Made by a program: the position numbers and the translations under genes
Notes under the pieces: generated by a model
What the model was told of the DNA's origin: nothing
Database searches by the model: none
Seen by the model: the letters and a program-made list of their open reading frames with translations, nothing else
Part shown: positions 26,910 to 36,269 of the stretch, piece after piece
How positions within the stretch are numbered: the first letter of the stretch is position 1
Layout of the letters: each line of letters opens with the position of its first letter
From: Nitrospira sp.
GTDB taxonomy: Bacteria > Nitrospirota > Nitrospiria > Nitrospirales > Nitrospiraceae
Direction of reading: 5' to 3'
Assembly: GCA_013140455.1 (NCBI GenBank)
Contig: JABFSU010000060.1
Location: 1 to 56,702 of the forward strand
DNA length: 56,702 nt

Positions 26910-28802
26910 ATGTGCGGCATTGTTGGCAGTGTTCATGCAGAGCTCGGACAGATCGATCAGCAATTGGTCCGTCGGATGTGCGCGCTGATCCGGCGGCGCG
27001 GTCCTGACGACGACGGATTCTTCTTCGACGAGCAGGTCGGGTTGGGCATGCGTCGCCTAGCGATCATCGACGTCAACAGCGGACGGCAGCCGGTCTTTAA
27101 CGAAGATCGCACCGTGGCGGTCGTCTTCAACGGAGAGATTTACAATTACCAAGAGCTTCGCGAGGGCCTCTTAAAACGCGGGCATATCCTGACCAGTCAC
27201 TCGGATACTGAATGTATTGTCCATCTGTATGAAGACTTCGGTGAAGATTATGTCACGCATTTGCGTGGCATGTTTGCGATTGCTATTTGGGATCTCCGAG
27301 AAAAAAAACTCTTGCTCGCTCGAGATCGTTTCGGGATCAAGCCTCTGTATTATTGGCAGGATGGACGCGATCTCTATTTCGGGTCTGAGCTGAAGTGCCT
27401 GCTCGCAGTCGAGCGCTATGAAAGGCAGATGGATCTCCAGTCTGTCTCAGATTTCTTCACCTTCAAGTATGTGCCAGGGCCGCGAACGATCTATCGGGGA
27501 ATAGCTGAATTGCCTCCCGGGCATACCGCGGTCTGGAAAAATGGGGAACTTACGACGCGGCGATACTGGCAGCTCAAGTTTGCCACAGATCACAATAAAT
27601 CGGTCGACTATTATCGTGAAGGCCTGCTGCATCATCTCGAAGAAGCGGTGCGCTTGCACCTGGTGAGCGAGGTCCCCCTTGGTTCGTTTTTGAGTGGCGG
27701 CATTGATTCCAGTGCCATCGTTGCGTTGATGGCCAAGATTTGCCCGGGAAATGTGAAGACGTTTACCGTGGGATTTGGAGAGGGGCAGCCGGGAGCCGAC
27801 GAGCGCCCCTATGCGAGAACGGTTGCTGAGTTGTTCAAGACGGACCATTCAGAGTGCGTCTACGACAATCCCCAGACGCAAGTCGAGTCGATTCTTCCAT
27901 TAATGCTTGAGGCTTTTGATGAGCCGTTTGCAGACTCCTCGATGATTCCCAACTACCTCGTGTGTCAGGCGGCCAGGCAGTGGGTGACGGTTGCAATGTC
28001 CGGGATCGGAGGGGATGAGCTATTTGCCGGATATGAGCGATATCGGGGTGCCCTTGCGGCCAATACCTACCAGCGATTGCCCGGGGTACTCAGGCATAGT
28101 CTTCACGCGCTGATTCACTCGCTGCCACAGTGGGATCTGGCTGGGCTCTGGATCGATCGGATGAAGCGATTTGTCGATGGTGCGGCTCTGCCCCTCCCCG
28201 AACGGTACCAACAGTATCTCTCGGCGTTTACGGAGCCGGATAAGGCCAGTCTTTTCAGTCAGGATTTCTTGAATGAGCTGAGAAAGGCTCATGTGGGCAG
28301 CGCTGAGCTTGCGATGCATAAGGTCGAGCAATGCCGGGATCCGCTTGAATGGATTTTGCTTACGGATATGGAGACCTATTTGCCGGACGACGAATTGCGG
28401 AAGGCGGATCGACTCAGCATGTGGCATTCGTTGGAAGTACGAGTGCCTTTTCTCGACCACAAGCTTGTCGAATTCGTCTCGACAATTCCCTCGCAGCTGA
28501 AGTTGAAGGGGTGGGAGAAGAAGCACATTCTCATCAAGTCGTTAGAAGGTGTGCTTCCTCATTCGATCCTCAATCGAAGAAAACAAGGGTTCTCGATCCC
28601 TCTTAACCGCTGGTTACAAGGCCCTCTCAGAGACTTGCTCAGAAGTCATCTGGCCACTTCGGCTATACGAGAAATAGGGCTATTCAATCCTGTGGCCATC
28701 GACCGTCTGCTGGACGAGCATGATCGTGGCGTACACAACCATGAGACCCAACTCTGGGCGTTGCTCACGTTCGTCATGTGGCGTAAAGCCTACCTGGTCT
28801 AG
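26910..28802 (+). CDS. Asparagine-synthase-like amidotransferase, exosortase/PEP-CTERM type
   Basis: A 630-residue protein. ATG 26910 is right because the glutamine amidotransferase nucleophile must be Cys2 (MCGIVGSVHAE). The glutaminase domain has RRRGPDDDGFFF, RLAIIDVNSGRQPVFNEDRT and VVFNGEIYNYQELRE; the synthetase domain has EVPLGSFLSGGIDSSAIVAL (PP-loop SGGIDSS), and MSGIGGDELFAGYERYRG. Length and pattern fit the eps amidotransferase 1 family found in exosortase loci. Family knowledge: it probably amidates a carboxylate, possibly a uronic acid in the polymer or its precursor. Its presence with the FemAB-like gene and the first GT4 supports an exosortase-type locus. Confidence 0.9.
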   Translation: MCGIVGSVHAELGQIDQQLVRRMCALIRRRGPDDDGFFFDEQVGLGMRRLAIIDVNSGRQPVFNEDRTVAVVFNGEIYNYQELREGLLKRGHILTSHSDTECIVHLYEDFGEDYVTHLRGMFAIAIWDLREKKLLLARDRFGIKPLYYWQDGRDLYFGSELKCLLAVERYERQMDLQSVSDFFTFKYVPGPRTIYRGIAELPPGHTAVWKNGELTTRRYWQLKFATDHNKSVDYYREGLLHHLEEAVRLHLVSEVPLGSFLSGGIDSSAIVALMAKICPGNVKTFTVGFGEGQPGADERPYARTVAELFKTDHSECVYDNPQTQVESILPLMLEAFDEPFADSSMIPNYLVCQAARQWVTVAMSGIGGDELFAGYERYRGALAANTYQRLPGVLRHSLHALIHSLPQWDLAGLWIDRMKRFVDGAALPLPERYQQYLSAFTEPDKASLFSQDFLNELRKAHVGSAELAMHKVEQCRDPLEWILLTDMETYLPDDELRKADRLSMWHSLEVRVPFLDHKLVEFVSTIPSQLKLKGWEKKHILIKSLEGVLPHSILNRRKQGFSIPLNRWLQGPLRDLLRSHLATSAIREIGLFNPVAIDRLLDEHDRGVHNHETQLWALLTFVMWRKAYLV

Positions 28803-28871
28803 CGCTTCTGGACATCACACAATACCAAGCAACCCTTTGGCGAAGCTTCGCCCGTGTCAGCGGGTCAATGA

Positions 28872-29912
28872 ATGCATAACGAAAAGCAAACCAATAGGAT
28901 CGAGTTTCTGGATCGATTGCGAGGTGTTGCGATCTGCATGGTGGTAGCTATCCATGCTGCGGAATATGCCGACATAAGCGGTCAAACGAAGGCTTTCTTG
29001 CTATCCTGTTTTGGGATCGCGGTGCCTTCTTTTTTTATGGTGGATGGGTACTTGTTTTGCGCGAGTTTTAAGTCGAGGAAGTTTGATTACGGTGTGTATT
29101 TGAAGAAGAGTTGTGTGCGACTACTTATTCCGTGGGTCGTATTTACTGTGATCTACGTGGGTTTCAGGGCAGCCTTGGAATACTTCAATGTATTGCCGGT
29201 TAGGGTCATTGTGGGACGTCCAGTAGAAAAGCTTGCGATGAGTATTTATATGTCATCGATCTCCTCGCAAATGTATTTTCTGCTTTCTTTATTTCTCATA
29301 CGAGCATGGACGCCTGTCCTAAGATACCTCTTGTTGGTCCCAACTTATTCGGTACCATTTATATTTGTTGCCTACGCTCTGGCTTGGAATGAGTTCAGCG
29401 GGTTGCGATTATTTAGCGCTTCAGATGCGGAGTGTCTTGGAGGATGTTTTGAGCCAGTTACGCATGCATTATGGGGATTACAGTACTATCTATTCGGTGC
29501 GTGTTTATTCCTTTGTGGGGAGCAGGTAGAGCGTCGCTACCGTGCCGTATTGATCTGTAGCCTCCTGATGTATGGTTTTACAAAGAGTGTGCATATCTCT
29601 CTGGGATGGAGCGAGCAATATCTCGGGCTGCTCATCCTGTGGTCCATGATGAGGGTGGTTTCCTCTGGTGACAGTTGGATCGCCCAGATAGGAAAAGCGA
29701 CGATGGGCATATACATTCTTCACATGCCCATCGTGTTAAAGGCGGTAGGCCTATTGGTGACAGCCTTATTAGCGCAAGGCAATGCCCTCATGAACTATCT
29801 TTTCATCACGATCCTGACCCTTGTCGCTTCTGCTTTGTTGACGAGAGTCATCACCAGTGTGCGCCTAGGTCGAGCGATCTTGGGGGAAGGATACGCAAAA
29901 ACCGGAACATGA
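28872..29912 (+). CDS. Acyltransferase family 3 (OafA/WecH-like) membrane protein
   Basis: A 346-residue integral membrane protein with about ten helices, start ATG 28872. IEFLDRLRGVAICMVVAIHA near residue 10 contains the conserved Arg and His of the AT3 family, and PSFFMVDGYLFCAS (about 54-67) and IGKATMGIYILHMPIV (near 280) are further family marks. Family knowledge: AT3 proteins O-acylate sugars of surface glycans across the membrane. It is AT-richer than the amidotransferase gene before it and may be a late addition to the locus. It ends the plus-strand block and converges with the exported-protein genes. Confidence 0.85.
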   Translation: MHNEKQTNRIEFLDRLRGVAICMVVAIHAAEYADISGQTKAFLLSCFGIAVPSFFMVDGYLFCASFKSRKFDYGVYLKKSCVRLLIPWVVFTVIYVGFRAALEYFNVLPVRVIVGRPVEKLAMSIYMSSISSQMYFLLSLFLIRAWTPVLRYLLLVPTYSVPFIFVAYALAWNEFSGLRLFSASDAECLGGCFEPVTHALWGLQYYLFGACLFLCGEQVERRYRAVLICSLLMYGFTKSVHISLGWSEQYLGLLILWSMMRVVSSGDSWIAQIGKATMGIYILHMPIVLKAVGLLVTALLAQGNALMNYLFITILTLVASALLTRVITSVRLGRAILGEGYAKTGT

Positions 29913-30013
29913 ATACAGTATAAAGAATGTTGGTATGGCTGTGCTTGCCCCAGTCATATATCCTCTGCCTAACGTTTCTGCTCGGGTAGTTGCTGGTCTC
30001 TCGACCACTACTC

Positions 30014-30913
30014 CTATCTTGCTGTAAACCCGGACGGCGTTGCAGGTGGTGTCGTATCGCTTGGTGTTGGAGAACCATTGCATCCAATTCTGGCATCACG
30101 GCTTACCGCATAGTCATCATAGTAGATTGTCCCCATGCCATCCTGCACATACAGTCGTACTGTGCGAAAGACACTTTGTTGCCCCGTCTGATCCATCCAG
30201 ACGTTGGACCGATTGATATTTTGGACACCGTCGATCCACGCCTGCACAATGCCGTTCTGCTGCCCAGGGGTGGCGTAGGTGAGGCGCGTTTCGATGCACA
30301 CCCATTGATCGCGTGGGATAGTGCCACCATAGATGTTTTCTGTCTGGTCCCCCAGGCTTGGTGGCGACCACGATTTCTGCACGCCCACTTCTAATTGGGG
30401 ATTCCCCCAGAGCATCGTCCACCACATTGAGGTGTAGGAATCACCCGCATAGGCCGGGTGCAGCGTCATCTTTGTGACGGTAGCGTCAAGGACAAAACTT
30501 GACGGCAGGTAAAACCAGAACCGGCTATATAGTGTGCTCGTAGTGGGGGCATTGAGGTTCCGATCCTTCCAGCAGGATTGATAGCCTGGCGTGGCGGGTT
30601 GGCCGTTGATCGCCTGGTGCCCTCGGAACGTCTCCCTGAGCATCTTTGAGCCACTATGCGGCGCAGGCCCACCCCCACTCAGGGCTTGCGTCGTGGGGGC
30701 CATGATCGATGAATTTCCCGCACAGGAGCTCCCCCACACCGTATCCATCGCATTGTTCATGTCGTTGACAGTGGCCCCAGCGTATTCAAACCCCTCGTCC
30801 CAATCGACGGTGGCATGGGAGGGTATTGCAAAAAGCGATAGTCCCACGGTAATACTCAATGAAACTATAAGCGGCCATTTATTTCTGCTTGAGTGCGTTG
30901 CCTGAATTCTCAT
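30014..30913 (-). CDS. Exported concanavalin-fold protein, polysaccharide-lyase-like (paralogue 1)
   Basis: A 299-residue protein. I chose the ATG at 30913, with AGGTGG upstream, giving a signal peptide: basic MRIQATHSSRNKW, hydrophobic core to about residue 30 and AIPSHA as the likely cleavage region. The body has SRFWFYLPSSFVLD, SMWWTMLWGNPQLEVGVQ and WVCIETRLTYATPGQQNGIV followed by QAWIDG, a pattern seen in jelly-roll polysaccharide lyases and LamG-like proteins. It ends with a Pro/Thr linker and PSGFTAR. Family knowledge is limited: cleavage or binding of an exopolysaccharide is inferred. It is clearly related to the next gene. Confidence 0.6.
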   Translation of the reverse strand: MRIQATHSSRNKWPLIVSLSITVGLSLFAIPSHATVDWDEGFEYAGATVNDMNNAMDTVWGSSCAGNSSIMAPTTQALSGGGPAPHSGSKMLRETFRGHQAINGQPATPGYQSCWKDRNLNAPTTSTLYSRFWFYLPSSFVLDATVTKMTLHPAYAGDSYTSMWWTMLWGNPQLEVGVQKSWSPPSLGDQTENIYGGTIPRDQWVCIETRLTYATPGQQNGIVQAWIDGVQNINRSNVWMDQTGQQSVFRTVRLYVQDGMGTIYYDDYAVSRDARIGCNGSPTPSDTTPPATPSGFTAR

Positions 30914-30990
30914 GATTGTTGTCCCACCTGTCTGAGGTTGCTCATCGGTTGATCTTGATGTTCCCATAAATTACCTCATCATAGAATTCT

Positions 30991-31866
30991 TCATCTGATA
31001 TAGAGCCCACTTGGTGCTGGCAGCGGCGTTAGGCCTGGTGGCGGTGTGGGGACGGATGGAGGAGCTTGGGGCACTGGGACTTGAGGGGGCGGAACAGTTT
31101 GGGCGGGAGTTTCGCTCTTTGGCAGTTCCCCTGAACATCCGATCCGTTGGTTCCCGACAGCTAATTTGTCATAGTAAAGGTCGCCTTCTCCATACTGAAC
31201 ATACAGTCTATTGTAATTAAACTTTGCATTGGGGCTATTCTGGCCAGAGGTGGTTGCATCTCGCATCGGCAAATCATATCGCGCAATGATTTGATTGCTA
31301 TCAATCCAGGCTTCGATGATTCCATTTGAAACTCCTGGGCTACTCATCTTGATGTGCGTTTCAATGCAGGCCCATCGATTCTGTGGAATGTTCGAACCAT
31401 AGACGAGGTACGTCTCGGTTCCTCCTTTGATCCCTTGTACGCCCACTGTGAGGGTGGTTTGACCGAAAGGCATCAGCCACCAAAAGCTCGGATAGTAGCC
31501 TTCTCCTGCTTGCAGCATTAGCTTTGTTCCAGCTTGGGCGTCAGGTTTGAAATTATCCAGATACATGTAGTATCTGGACCAGAGGTCGTCCGTGGCTGTT
31601 CCGAAGTAACGTTCATTGTAGGTGCCGCCTTGTACGTGATTGCCCAGGAAATGCTGTTTGAGGGAATGCGTCCCTGAAAAAACGGGGCTGGTTGCGTAGG
31701 ACATCCCTGAAACAACAGGATACCCCGTATTCCCTGGCTCCAGCTCATCCTCCCAAAATACAGCCGCATTTGACCATGGTGGCGACAACGCCATACAGCT
31801 TAGGAGTAGGCAGACAACTCTCACTGCAGTTGCTAAACGGTTTCTGCGAACACTTTCTATGCTCAT
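30991..31866 (-). CDS. Exported concanavalin-fold protein, polysaccharide-lyase-like (paralogue 2)
   Basis: A 291-residue protein, start ATG at 31866 with AAGGAAAG upstream. The signal peptide spans about residues 1-34 (VVCLLLSCMALSPPWSNAA). The body repeats the order of paralogue 1: DDLWSRYYMYLDNFKP, FWWLMPFGQTTLTVGVQG, RWACIETHIKMSSPGVSNGI followed by IEAWID, and NRLYVQYGEGDLYYDKLAVG, with two Cys near the same places. A Pro-rich tail ends PAPSGLYIR, like the end of paralogue 1. Tandem duplication of an ancestral gene is the simplest reading. It lies 77 bases before paralogue 1 and is likely co-transcribed. Confidence 0.6.
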   Translation of the reverse strand: MSIESVRRNRLATAVRVVCLLLSCMALSPPWSNAAVFWEDELEPGNTGYPVVSGMSYATSPVFSGTHSLKQHFLGNHVQGGTYNERYFGTATDDLWSRYYMYLDNFKPDAQAGTKLMLQAGEGYYPSFWWLMPFGQTTLTVGVQGIKGGTETYLVYGSNIPQNRWACIETHIKMSSPGVSNGIIEAWIDSNQIIARYDLPMRDATTSGQNSPNAKFNYNRLYVQYGEGDLYYDKLAVGNQRIGCSGELPKSETPAQTVPPPQVPVPQAPPSVPTPPPGLTPLPAPSGLYIR

Positions 31867-31955
31867 GTGTCTTTCCTTTTCTTGTAAAACTTGTCCGAGC
31901 ACTGCCAGAGACATGGAAAGTTCTACCACACCTAACCTGGCTCTCAGAACGGTTA

Positions 31956-34082
31956 TTAATAGACGCTTTTGCTTGTTTCGCTCGAGTAGGGGCTTTCGTT
32001 CCCTGCCTGGTCATAGGCTGTGATCACGAAAAAGTACGTGAATCCTTTCGCCAGACCGCTTGATACGTATTGAGAGGTTCCTGCCGGTACCGTGGCAACG
32101 GGTGCGCCATATCCCCCTGAGGCGGTTGCGCGATACACTTTGTATCCTGCGAGATCTGATTCGCTATTGGGAACCCAGGATAGTGTAACCGTTCCGGTCG
32201 TCGGTTGTGTAGCTGCCGCTATGGTCAGTGTCACTGGCACGGTTTGCGGGGTGTTCGTGGCGCCTGATGCAGCCACGGTAATGACACCGCTATAGCTTCC
32301 CGCCGCCAACCCCGCGATATTGACGCTCGCTACCACTGAATTGCCTGATTGGGTCGCAGTTAGCCAGTTGGCGTTATCTGTGACGGTCCATGTCAGGGTT
32401 CCTGTGCCGGTATTGGTTATGACGACGTTCTGCGTTGAGGGGGTGTTTCCGCCGGCAGTGGCATTAAACGCGAGGTTCGTGGGGCTCATGCCGATGGTTG
32501 CTTGAGCTGCCGGAGCGGTTATCGTAAAGGTTACTGGCACGTTAACGGTTGCGGATCCTGCAGCGTAGAGGGTGACTATGCCGCTGTAGGTGCCGGCAGT
32601 TAGGGCTCCGGTGATGGGACTAATCGTCACCACGCCATTTCCAGTACCAGAGGTTGGGGAATGCGATAACCACGCTGCATTATTGCTGACCGTCCAAGTC
32701 AATGTGCCGCCCCCGGTGTTTCTGATTGCCAGTGACTGTGGCGTTGGGTTTCCCCCTCCCTGCTGCGCAGTAAAGGTCAAACCCCCAGGAGTGACCCCTA
32801 TAGCCGGAGGAACCGCGGCTGCTGTGATCGTGAGCGAGACGGTCACGGTTTGCGGTGTGTTTGTAGCTCCGGAAGCGGCAATCGTAATGGGAGTGCTGAC
32901 AGTGCCAACGGATAAACCAGACGTATTGACCGCGACTGATATCGTTCCGGCTCCAGTTCCAGAAGCAGGGCTTAAGCTGAGCCAGTTCCCGTTTTCAGTT
33001 GCCGTCCAGTTTAAAGTTCCACTCCCGGAGTTGGAAACGGAGATCGTCTTGTTTGCCGGGTTACTTCCGCCCTGTACGGCCGAGAACGATAACGTTGTCG
33101 CGCTTAGGCCGATGGTGGGCGTGGGAGCAGCAGTGACGTCAAAGCTCACACTGACTGTTTGCGGGGAATTGGTTGCACCGGTTCCGACGATGGTGATCAG
33201 GCCGCTATGAGTTCCAACCGAAAGGCCGGCGGGATTCACCCGTACACTTACCGAGACGAGATTGGTCCCTGAGGCCGAGGTGGCGTTATTCAATGTCAGC
33301 CAGGCGCTATTGGAGGACGCGGTCCAAGTCAGTGTCCCTGGTCCCGTGTTGGTAATGGTGAGAGGCTGAGCTGTCGGGCTAGATCCATTCTGAACTGCGG
33401 AAAAAGACAGTACGCTTGGATTGCGGGTGAGTGTGGGGATTACCACTGTTGGGTCGGGATCTTCTTCTTGATAGGCAACGATTTGGGCTGCCCCTGGTAG
33501 TTCAGACATGAGTCGCTGCATTCGGCCCGGAAGGTTTGGTCCACGCGCTCCGGACGGAGCTGCCGCAGCAACTCTCGTCGATGGCTGCGCACTTCCCATC
33601 AGTGCGGATGGGGCTGCTGCCGCAGAGGCGACCGGCGCCGTCTGCATGAGTGCAAGCGGCCCGGCAATCGGTGTTGCGAAGCTGACCGGAGGCGATTGTT
33701 TGTCTGCTGCTCCTTCTCTGGTCGAGGTTGTCCCCGGCTCCGGCGACACTGTCTTTACAGGGACGGTGCTGATGGCGGGTATCAATGGAGCTTGATTCAA
33801 GGTTGCCGTGCTCATTGCTCCGGCCTGGCTGCTGCCGAAGGGGGCCGGTCGGCGGACCAGGCGATGTGACTTTCGTGACCCTGCCGATGACGATTTCGCG
33901 GTAGGGGAGAGAGCCTTCGTTGACGAATTCGGAGTCTGTAACGCTGCGTTCTCTTGAGTGGTCGTGGCTGCGTGGGTGGCCGTTGCCATCTGAATATCCA
34001 TTGCCATCACGCCGGCCACAGCAATGCTGAGTAGTAAGCGTTGCTGTATCTTGGCGTTCAAAGATTTCGTTGGAGCGTACAT
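31956..34082 (-). CDS. Exported protein with four BACON-like repeats and a fibronectin III domain
   Basis: A 708-residue protein, start ATG at 34082 with GGAGG upstream. A signal-peptide-like stretch (LLLSIAVAGVMAMD) is followed by about 200 residues of Ser/Ala/Pro-rich low-complexity sequence, then four repeats of about 100 residues: each has a LSFSAVQ-like strand, NTG.GTLTW and a WL.. segment, as in BACON domains. The C terminus is a fibronectin III domain (VTLSWVPNSESDLAGYKVYR to the end). Family knowledge: BACON domains bind glycans or mucins. It probably leads the three-gene minus-strand unit and may bind or organise the polymer made by the plus-strand genes. No sortase or PEP-CTERM tail was seen. 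Confidence 0.7.
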   Translation of the reverse strand: MYAPTKSLNAKIQQRLLLSIAVAGVMAMDIQMATATHAATTTQENAALQTPNSSTKALSPTAKSSSAGSRKSHRLVRRPAPFGSSQAGAMSTATLNQAPLIPAISTVPVKTVSPEPGTTSTREGAADKQSPPVSFATPIAGPLALMQTAPVASAAAAPSALMGSAQPSTRVAAAAPSGARGPNLPGRMQRLMSELPGAAQIVAYQEEDPDPTVVIPTLTRNPSVLSFSAVQNGSSPTAQPLTITNTGPGTLTWTASSNSAWLTLNNATSASGTNLVSVSVRVNPAGLSVGTHSGLITIVGTGATNSPQTVSVSFDVTAAPTPTIGLSATTLSFSAVQGGSNPANKTISVSNSGSGTLNWTATENGNWLSLSPASGTGAGTISVAVNTSGLSVGTVSTPITIAASGATNTPQTVTVSLTITAAAVPPAIGVTPGGLTFTAQQGGGNPTPQSLAIRNTGGGTLTWTVSNNAAWLSHSPTSGTGNGVVTISPITGALTAGTYSGIVTLYAAGSATVNVPVTFTITAPAAQATIGMSPTNLAFNATAGGNTPSTQNVVITNTGTGTLTWTVTDNANWLTATQSGNSVVASVNIAGLAAGSYSGVITVAASGATNTPQTVPVTLTIAAATQPTTGTVTLSWVPNSESDLAGYKVYRATASGGYGAPVATVPAGTSQYVSSGLAKGFTYFFVITAYDQAGNESPYSSETSKSVY

Positions 34083-34723
34083 AGTAAGGGGCCTCCGTGT
34101 TGCTTGACCGCCCTGCGCGCCAGCCATCTACCTCACGGTGGATGATCAGCAACCGTGGTGAGTCAGAGCAAGATGGGTGCCCTGTAAGAGATGCTTCGAG
34201 GGTTGTATGGAGATTTTAGGATGTGACGTTTTTTCAAGCAGTTAGCAGTCGGTGTCGAGGGGGTGTCGGGCTGCGCGTTGCACCGATGGGGGCGCAAGCG
34301 TAGGGGGGAGAGAACATGCTGGTGCTTTTCAGGGGGGAGAATCTTTGTTTTCCAGATGGCGCTGGGGCCCTCGTGTCAGTTCGATGATTCGCGGTTCTTC
34401 GTATGGTTATCCCGGGGACTGGTAGTCGATGATTCCTTGATGTTGAGTGGGCTTCCATCCGAGGTTATTCCCAGCTATCTCTAGGCTACGTATTTTCTAT
34501 AGGTATTGGTGTTTTCTGGAGTGTTTGAGACATGAGCGGTTTATTGATCCTGTCCTTCCGCGCTACGCTATCCTGCTGGCATCGTAACGGTTTGTGATTG
34601 CGTGGGTACGTCTATGACGTGTGCCCCGAAGGGGAATCGAACATTTGGAAAGAACCGCATAGTTTCTTGACTGGTTTTAGGGCTTCTGCCATGTTGCTCC
34701 AATAGATAGACTTTGGAGGAAGT
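34083..34723. other. Divergent intergenic region without a supported gene
   Basis: 641 bases between the BACON gene (minus) and the nucleotide-sugar dehydrogenase (plus). I see no convincing gene and no clear sigma-70 promoter pair. A small palindrome ccccgaagggg lies at 34624-34634, and read on the minus strand the bases 34622-34642 resemble the T-arm end of a tRNA (gttcgattcccc), but no partner arms are present. Confidence 0.5.
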
Positions 34724-36019
34724 ATGGGTAAAGAGCAGGCTCGGTCAATTGCTGTCGTTGGGTTGGGATATGTGGGCTTGCCCATTGCCGTGGCGTTCGG
34801 CAAGCAAGGCCCGGTAGTTGGATTCGATATAAACAAGGCCAAGATTGCGGAGCTACGACGCGGGGTCGATCGAACAGGCGAAGTGTCAAGCGCAGATCTC
34901 AAGGCTTCGCAGGTGCAGTATACGTGGGAGCCGGCGGAGCTCAAGGCGGCTGATTTCATTATTGTCGCGGTGCCGACGCCTATTAATGAGGCGCTTCAGC
35001 CTGATTTTACAGCCTTGCAGAAGTCATCCGAGCTGATCGGCTCGAATTTGGCTCCGGGGACCATTGTTGTTTATGAGTCGACAGTCTATCCCGGTGCTAC
35101 GGAAGAAGTGTGTTTGCCCATCCTTGAAAAGATGTCCGGGATGAAGGCCGGGGTCGATTTCAAGATCGGATATTCGCCGGAGCGCATCAATCCTGGAGAT
35201 AAAGAGCATACGCTTGAGAAGATCATCAAGGTCGTTTCGGCTCAGGATGCGGAATCGCTGGAAATTGTTGCGAAGACCTATGAGACAGTGGTGAAAGCCG
35301 GAATCCACCGTGCGTCAAGTATCAAGGTGGCTGAAGCTGCCAAGGTGATTGAGAATACGCAGCGTGATCTCAATATCGCGCTGATGAACGAGTTGGCGCT
35401 GATTTTCCATCGGTTGGGAATCGATACGAAGTCGGTCTTAGAAGCCGCAGGTACGAAATGGAACTTCCTGAGATTTTCACCTGGCCTCGTCGGTGGCCAT
35501 TGCATAGGGGTTGATCCCTATTACTTGACTGCGAAAGCTGAGTCGGTGGGGTACCACCCCCAGGTGATTCTTTCAGGCCGTCGGATCAACAACGGCATGG
35601 GAAAGTTCGTTGCTGAGCAGACGATGAAGCTCCTGAGCCAGCTTCCCCGGCCTGTCAATGAGCTCAAGGTTGCGGTGCTCGGATTGACTTTCAAAGAGAA
35701 TGTCCCCGACCTTCGCAATAGTAAAGTGCCGGATATCATCAATGAGCTTCGTGAGTATGGTGTGCAAGTGGTGGTGCATGATCCAATCGCGGAATCGGAA
35801 GAAGCGGTACATGAGTATGGGATCACGTTGGTCGATTTGAAACAGATCAAGGATGTTGACGGCGTGATCCTGGCGGTGGCTCACCGTAGCTTCCTCGAGA
35901 TGGGGCTGAGTGAGCTGCTGAAGCCCTTGCGTGATCTGAAGAGCGGAGTCCTGATCGATGTGAAGAGCATCTTTGACCCTTCAAAAGTTCCTTCCTCAAT
36001 AAAGTACTGGCGCCTCTAG
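34724..36019 (+). CDS. UDP-N-acetyl-sugar 6-dehydrogenase, TviB/WbpA type
   Basis: A 431-residue protein with a strong ribosome binding site (GGAGG at 34713-34717) before ATG 34724. IAVVGLGYVGLPIAVAFG is the NAD-binding Rossmann motif, VAVPTPIN the family block, VYESTVYPGATEEVC, GYSPERINPGD, and GLVGGHCIGVDPYYLTAKAE with the catalytic Cys near 260. The GGHCIGVDPYYL form is typical of the VipA/TviB/WbpA group (UDP-GlcNAc or UDP-GalNAc to the uronic acid) rather than classic UDP-glucose dehydrogenase. It would feed a second uronic acid into the locus. It stands alone between two long gaps. Confidence 0.9.
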   Translation: MGKEQARSIAVVGLGYVGLPIAVAFGKQGPVVGFDINKAKIAELRRGVDRTGEVSSADLKASQVQYTWEPAELKAADFIIVAVPTPINEALQPDFTALQKSSELIGSNLAPGTIVVYESTVYPGATEEVCLPILEKMSGMKAGVDFKIGYSPERINPGDKEHTLEKIIKVVSAQDAESLEIVAKTYETVVKAGIHRASSIKVAEAAKVIENTQRDLNIALMNELALIFHRLGIDTKSVLEAAGTKWNFLRFSPGLVGGHCIGVDPYYLTAKAESVGYHPQVILSGRRINNGMGKFVAEQTMKLLSQLPRPVNELKVAVLGLTFKENVPDLRNSKVPDIINELREYGVQVVVHDPIAESEEAVHEYGITLVDLKQIKDVDGVILAVAHRSFLEMGLSELLKPLRDLKSGVLIDVKSIFDPSKVPSSIKYWRL

Positions 36020-36148
36020 TTTAGTGGGGGATAACTGGTACGGTCTTCAGCCGCTGCGCCCCTCAACCGTTGCTCATAGGCTCTCAACCACGAGTGGGGA
36101 CGGACGTGTAGGTTCCAGCCTTCACAGGAGTCCTCGAGCTACTGCCTA

Positions 36149-36170
36149 TTGACAAGTTCTTTCTGAACTT
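36149..36170 (+). promoter_or_regulatory. -35-like box with inverted repeat upstream of the secretin operon
   Basis: ttgaca (36149-36154) is directly followed by aagttc-ttttct-like spacing and gaactt: the perfect inverted repeat aagttc (36154-36159), five bases, gaactt (36165-36170). A matching -10 is not clear (aatatg or tataag lie further down). It sits about 100 bases before the secretin start and could be an operator. Tentative. Confidence 0.35.
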
Positions 36171-36269
36171 CTCAATATGTAGTATAAGTAGCCTGGCGTG
36201 CCTGGTATCAAACTTCCATCCTTCCGGGCTGTTCTTCTGATGGTCTAAAGAAAGGCTGCTGGCATTGTG

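Noticed and set aside
32590-33210. A 206-codon plus-strand open frame inside the BACON gene.
   Set aside because: It is the mirror of the Val/Thr-rich repeats on the minus strand, where signal peptide, repeats and a fibronectin domain make the coding direction clear.
31956-34082. The repeated units considered as a CRISPR or DNA-level repeat array.
   Set aside because: The repeats are about 300 bases, diverged at DNA level and in frame as protein domains, with no short identical repeats or unique spacers.
34263-34484. A 73-codon plus-strand frame in the divergent gap.
   Set aside because: No ribosome binding site, unusual composition, and no match to any family I know.
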